Shown: positions 30,664 to 33,935 of the stretch, piece after piece
Position numbering within the stretch: the stretch's first letter is position 1
How the letters are laid out: every line of letters starts with the position of its first letter
Assembly: GCA_964550635.1 (NCBI GenBank)
Contig: CAZJZV010000015.1
Coordinates: 1 to 33,935 of the forward strand
DNA: 33,935 bases
Direction of reading: 5' to 3'
Source of the DNA: RGIG4097 sp964550635
GTDB lineage: Bacteria > Bacillota > Clostridia > Christensenellales > CAG-917
Notes under the pieces: model-generated
What the model saw: the letters and a program-made list of their open reading frames with translations, nothing else
Told to the model about the DNA's origin: nothing
Databases searched by the model: none
Made by a program: the position numbers and the translations under genes

Positions 30664-31857
30664 TTATTTCTTGTTTTTGAAGGTGGTATTCTTTTTGGAA
30701 TACTTGTAGATAGTGTTGTTTTTCTTCTTTTCCTTTTTGACTTCTTTTGCGGGGACTTGTTCGTCACCGAGATCGTCGTAGGAATAGGGATTTGCTTCGC
30801 CTTTGAAGACGGTGTCGTCTTCTTCATCGTCGTCGGACTTCAAGTGGTCGTAGTTGACTTCACCCGCGTGGCGTTTTGCACTGACCTTATCAAACGCACG
30901 GCTAAGACCGCACCACATAGGAGTCGCGAGCAACACGGAAGAATACATACCTGCGATCAAACCAAGGATGATAGGCACGCAGAATTCGCGGATGGTGTCG
31001 CTTCCGAGAATTGCAAGGAATACGACGGTGATCATCGTGGTGAAAGTCGTGAACAAACTTCTGCGCATATTCTCTTTGATGGACGCGTCGCCGATTGCTT
31101 CGTACGGAATATCCTTTTGACCTTTGAAGGGTTTGACGTTTTCACGGCAACGGTCGAAGATAATAATGGTGTTGTTGATAGAGTACGCCACTATCGTGAT
31201 GAGTGCCGCGACGAAGGAAGAGTTGATTTGCACTCTGCAAATGACGGTGAGGCAGAACATGATGATGACGTCGTGAATGAGCGCGATGACTGCCGCAAGA
31301 CCGCTTGCAGGGGTAAATCTGATGATGATATAGATGAGAATGAGTGCCATGGACACCGCAAGTGCGATACCTGCTTTGGAGAGCAAGTCTTGAGCGGCGG
31401 TTGCACCGATTTGGTCGTAGGTAACGTTGCCCGGATTTTCGGGATAGAGTTCCATATCGACTGCATCTATGATTTGTTGGTTGAGGTTTGCGATTTCTTC
31501 GTCGTCACTGCTGATATTCTTGTAACGGAAAGAAATTGCGGTTTCGTTGACGTTGGCGGCTTCTTGGAGTTGCACGTAGCTGACGACGACGCCGAAACTT
31601 TCCACCTTTTCGGTGACTTGGTCAACGTGTTTGTCGTAGTTGTCGATTGCGTCTTGACCAAGGGTGACGGTGATGAGAGTACCGCCTTCGAAGTCGATAC
31701 CGATATTGAATGCGTTCGTCACGCCGACCGTGGAAGAAAGCACTGCGACGAGAACGATTGCGACCACCAAAATCACGATAGGTGCGATGATCCAATATTT
31801 CCAATTCTTGCAAATGGGAAGGCTATTCCATGCAGACATAAGTTTATTTTCTTTCAT
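30664..31857 (-). CDS. secF: Protein translocase subunit SecF
   Basis: 397 aa with six membrane helices. TM1 (about 21-45) is followed by the extracytoplasmic region with IGIDFEGGTLITV. TM2-TM6 follow (about 165-330) with IIVAYSINNTIIIFDRCREN and the SFTTFTTMITV-type sequence LFTTFTTMITVVFLAILG. SecF and SecD use the proton motive force to help complete protein export. A hydrophilic acidic-then-basic tail of about 65 residues ends the protein (KSDDDEEDD to KKNTTFKNKK). GGAGG overlaps the end of secD; the gap between the genes is 1 nt. Confidence 0.95.
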   Translation of the reverse strand: MKENKLMSAWNSLPICKNWKYWIIAPIVILVVAIVLVAVLSSTVGVTNAFNIGIDFEGGTLITVTLGQDAIDNYDKHVDQVTEKVESFGVVVSYVQLQEAANVNETAISFRYKNISSDDEEIANLNQQIIDAVDMELYPENPGNVTYDQIGATAAQDLLSKAGIALAVSMALILIYIIIRFTPASGLAAVIALIHDVIIMFCLTVICRVQINSSFVAALITIVAYSINNTIIIFDRCRENVKPFKGQKDIPYEAIGDASIKENMRRSLFTTFTTMITVVFLAILGSDTIREFCVPIILGLIAGMYSSVLLATPMWCGLSRAFDKVSAKRHAGEVNYDHLKSDDDEEDDTVFKGEANPYSYDDLGDEQVPAKEVKKEKKKNNTIYKYSKKNTTFKNKK

Positions 31858-31858
31858 C

Positions 31859-33196
31859 TTACTTGCCCTCCTCTACCATTTCGGCACGTTTAAGGCCGTA
31901 GAATTTTTCATTGATCGACTTATCCTTTCTATCCCAGTGCGCGCTCAAAGGCAACATTGCGTTCAAGACGAGTCTTGTGACGAGCAAGGACGAGAACATA
32001 GAAAGAATGATACCGATGAAGAGCGTGACCGCGAAACCTTGAATGGATGCGGAACCGACTATCCAAAGGACGACTGCACCGATAATGGTGGTGACGTTGC
32101 CGTCGATGATTGCGGCGAGAGAACGTTTGAAACCGACCTTGACGGAAGTCTTGATAGGTTTGGACGTGTCGCGATATTCCTCGCGGATTCTCTCGAAGAT
32201 GATGACGTTGCCGTCGACAGCCACACCGATAGAAAGCACGATACCTGCGATACCGGGGAGAGTGAGTTGGACCCAAGGAAGAACCGCGCAGAACCAAAGC
32301 AACAACACGATATAAACGCAAAGTGCGACGTCCGCCGCAATACCCATACCGCGATAGACGAGAGCAAGGAACACCATAATGATGCCGATGCCGATTGCGC
32401 CTGCGATGAGTGCGTTGTTGAGTGCGTTTGCGCCGAGCGTGGGAGAAATCGCGCGGAGTTCGCTTTGCTCGATGGTCACGCCGAAGGTGCCCGATTGCAA
32501 ACGAGTCGCGAAGTCTTTTGCTTCGTCATAGGTATATCCGCCGGAATTGGTGATGACTGCGGAACCGTTGGTGATTGCGCTATTGATGGTGACCTTGGTG
32601 TAAAGTTCGCCGTTGATGTAGATATAGGAAGTTTTGCCGACGTTTGCCGAAGTCATATCAGAAAACGCTTTCGTACCTGCTTCGTTGAACTTCAAACCGA
32701 CTGCGAATTGAGCGTTCTCGTCGTTGGTGACGTAGGCGGTTTCAAGGTGCTTACTGCCGACGATGAGTGCTTCCGCATTGGGATTGGTGCTTCTGTCTTC
32801 AAGGGTAAATTCCAAGGTTGCGGGACGACCGATAAGGGACAAAATACTGTCGGGATCGTCCACGTCGGGGACTTCTACTCTGATGGTTTCTTGACCGTTG
32901 CTGCTCGTACCGCGGGTTACGGTTGCTTCGGTGTAGCCCTTTGAAACGAGGAGTTCTTGCAAAGACGTGACGGTGCCGTCGATACGGGTGTCCAAATCTC
33001 CGTTGCCGTCGTCGATGACTTTGTAGACTGCGGAAACGCCACCCGACATATCAAGACCGAGTTTGATAGTCTTCGCGTAACCTGTATAGTCGATTACCGT
33101 GCCGGCGATAGGGAACTCGACAACCGCAAAAACCGCCATCAAAATGACGAACACGGATACGAGAGCCAACACTACGATTGATTTCTTCTTACTCAC
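31859..33196 (-). CDS. secD: Protein translocase subunit SecD
   Basis: 445 aa. TM1 (about 7-27) is followed by the LGLDMSGGVSAVY signature, the P1 extracytoplasmic domain, then TM2-TM6 (about 265-420) with PGIAGIVLSIGVAVDGNVIIFERIREE. SecD partners SecF at SecYEG. I place the start at the GTG at 33196 (VSKKKSIVV) because GGAGG lies 7 nt upstream and it gives a normal N-terminus; the open frame upstream would run over the Shine-Dalgarno. A sigma-A promoter is at 33228-33256. Separate secD and secF genes, not a fused secDF. Confidence 0.94.
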   Translation of the reverse strand: MSKKKSIVVLALVSVFVILMAVFAVVEFPIAGTVIDYTGYAKTIKLGLDMSGGVSAVYKVIDDGNGDLDTRIDGTVTSLQELLVSKGYTEATVTRGTSSNGQETIRVEVPDVDDPDSILSLIGRPATLEFTLEDRSTNPNAEALIVGSKHLETAYVTNDENAQFAVGLKFNEAGTKAFSDMTSANVGKTSYIYINGELYTKVTINSAITNGSAVITNSGGYTYDEAKDFATRLQSGTFGVTIEQSELRAISPTLGANALNNALIAGAIGIGIIMVFLALVYRGMGIAADVALCVYIVLLLWFCAVLPWVQLTLPGIAGIVLSIGVAVDGNVIIFERIREEYRDTSKPIKTSVKVGFKRSLAAIIDGNVTTIIGAVVLWIVGSASIQGFAVTLFIGIILSMFSSLLVTRLVLNAMLPLSAHWDRKDKSINEKFYGLKRAEMVEEGK

Positions 33197-33227
33197 GAGA
33201 TGACCTCCATAATAGTAAAACAAAAAT

Positions 33228-33256
33228 ATTATAACTATAAGATAATAAATAGTCAA
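33228..33256 (-). promoter_or_regulatory. sigma-A promoter of secD-secF
   Basis: Minus-strand -35 TTGACT (33251-33256), 17-bp spacer, perfect -10 TATAAT (33228-33233). The predicted leader of about 25 nt carries a good GGAGG, in contrast with the nearby divergent gene at 33372. Confidence 0.88.
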
Positions 33257-33336
33257 CAAAAAACCAACAAAAAAACGCGCGCTTAAAACCTAAATTGCTT
33301 GAAAAATCGCGATTTCGTCGTTTGTGACGGATGAAA

Positions 33337-33366
33337 GGCATATTCCGCCCCGCCCCGTCATAGATT
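33337..33366 (+). promoter_or_regulatory. Probable sigma-E promoter of small membrane protein gene
   Basis: -35 GGCATATT (33337-33344), 14-bp spacer, -10 CATAGATT (33359-33366), fitting the sigma-E pattern at nearly every position. The ATG at 33372 follows after TTAGT, leaving no room for a Shine-Dalgarno. Confidence 0.62.
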
Positions 33367-33371
33367 TTAGT

Positions 33372-33764
33372 ATGAAAAATTCCGAAAATTTCAAGCAAGA
33401 CTTATTCGACGTCGTCAAATGCGTGCTGGTATCACTTCTCTTTTCGCTGGGTTTTATACTCTTATTCGCGCTCATCGTCAGGTGGGCGTCCCTTGACGGA
33501 AAAGTCATCACTCCCGTCAACTACACGATCAAAATTTTGTCCGTACTTTTGGGTGTTTTGATTGGTTTCAAAGGCAAGCAAAACGGCATACTCAAAGGTG
33601 CGATTTCAGGACTTCTCTACACCCTGTTATCCTATCTGATTTTTGCTTGTCTCGACGGATTCAAGAGCGTTGATTTCAACTGGCTCGACCTTGTTTTCGT
33701 GCCGATTGCGGGCGGAATTTCAGGTGTTATCGCGGTCAATTTGAAGCCGAAAAGAGTGCGTTAG
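33372..33764 (+). CDS. Small four-helix membrane protein, TIGR04086-like
   Basis: 130 aa with four hydrophobic segments (about residues 15-38, 48-66, 74-95 and 101-122) and basic ends. The size, topology and GxxxG-rich helices (VLLGVLIGFKGKQNGILKGAISGLLYTLLSY) resemble the TIGR04086/YrzE membrane proteins that often lie near secD in Clostridia. No function is established. I start at the ATG at 33372 since a sigma-E-like promoter ends 5 nt upstream; a GTG at 33324 would sit upstream of that promoter. Divergent from secD. Confidence 0.72.
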   Translation: MKNSENFKQDLFDVVKCVLVSLLFSLGFILLFALIVRWASLDGKVITPVNYTIKILSVLLGVLIGFKGKQNGILKGAISGLLYTLLSYLIFACLDGFKSVDFNWLDLVFVPIAGGISGVIAVNLKPKRVR

Positions 33765-33854
33765 AATGCCGAATATGCGCAAATTCAAAACCGAAAACAC
33801 ATTGAAAACGGAAATCGCAAATTAGTGAAAAAATTTGCTAAACTTCGATATATG

Positions 33855-33885
33855 AAAAAAGCACTTCGCTCGGAAGTGCTTTTTT
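33855..33885. terminator. Bidirectional intrinsic terminator
   Basis: Stem AAAAAAGCACTTC / GAAGTGCTTTTTT (33855-33867 and 33873-33885) with loop GCTCG. A variant of the GCACTCC terminators at 8022 and 21498. It ends the small membrane protein gene, whose stop is about 90 nt upstream; a weaker GCAAATT / AATTTGC hairpin lies between (33817-33838). Confidence 0.87.
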
Positions 33886-33892
33886 ATTGTAA

Positions 33893-33935
33893 CACAAAAC
33901 CACCAGATAGTCTGGTGGTTCAGTAGAGGTTTACC
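33893..33935. mobile_element. Possible end of an IS200/IS605-type element (hairpin), cut by window edge
   Basis: A perfect 10-bp inverted repeat AACCACCAGA-TAG-TCTGGTGGTT (33898-33920) is followed by CAGTAGAGGTTTACC and the window end. It has no T-run, so it is not a terminator. Subterminal hairpins of this shape mark the ends of IS200/IS605 elements, but no transposase is visible, so this is only a suggestion. Confidence 0.3.

Noticed and set aside
29809..31893. Long plus-strand open frame antisense to recJ and secF
   Set aside because: It runs across two clear minus-strand genes and their terminator; the composition is an artefact of codon bias.

Overview
The window is a compact stretch of chromosome from an endospore-forming member of the Firmicutes, most likely an uncultured clostridial lineage. 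The evidence is a complete spoIIIAA-AH operon, a ylxY-like gene, hemZ, an Asp23-nusB pair, RNase Y, EF-P and a bifunctional RelA/SpoT in arrangements close to those of Bacillus and Clostridia. I cannot name the family. Nearly every gene is on the minus strand and neighbours commonly overlap by 1-14 nt (ATGA or TAATG junctions). The only plus-strand genes are the ylxY-like gene and a small membrane protein near the right end.

Read in the direction of minus-strand transcription (right to left): secD-secF (own sigma-A promoter, terminator); recJ-relA/spoT-MBL hydrolase-hemZ; rpsO (promoter, structured leader, terminator); pnp; then the divergent pair ylxY-like (+) and M16 peptidase (-); ftsK/spoIIIE-rimO-pgsA-double winged-helix protein-CinA-like-recA; rny-M24 peptidase-efp; spoIIIAA-AH; Asp23-nusB; xseA-xseB-ispA; and a tRNA-Gly cut by the left edge. 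The layout resembles the B. subtilis yqhT-efp-spoIIIA-yqhY-nusB-xse-ispA and pnpA-ylxY-mlpA clusters, but accB, accC, folD and dxs are absent from their usual places.

The work done by these genes is housekeeping (protein export, stringent response, RNA decay, recombination and repair, chromosome translocation, isoprenoid and phospholipid synthesis) plus sporulation. The SpoIIIA proteins build the mother-cell half of the forespore channel, and FtsK/SpoIIIE is the DNA pump.

Four things stand out. (1) Five genes at the head of transcription units (Asp23, spoIIIAA, M16 peptidase, ylxY-like, small membrane protein) have a good promoter whose -10 box ends only 5-6 nt before the start codon, and no Shine-Dalgarno. 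They look leaderless; three of these promoters fit sporulation sigma-E. (2) A protein made of two FtsK-gamma-like winged helices lies between pgsA and recA, downstream of ftsK. (3) The CinA and Xaa-Pro peptidase proteins each lack the usual N-terminal domain. (4) The intergenic regions at about 7.9-8.3 kb and 21.05-21.55 kb hold shared repeats: a repeated terminator cassette, a 125-bp MITE-like palindrome overlapping the efp stop codon, GTCATTCC-type repeats and an array of AGTGATATT boxes. A hairpin at the right edge may be the end of an IS200-type element.
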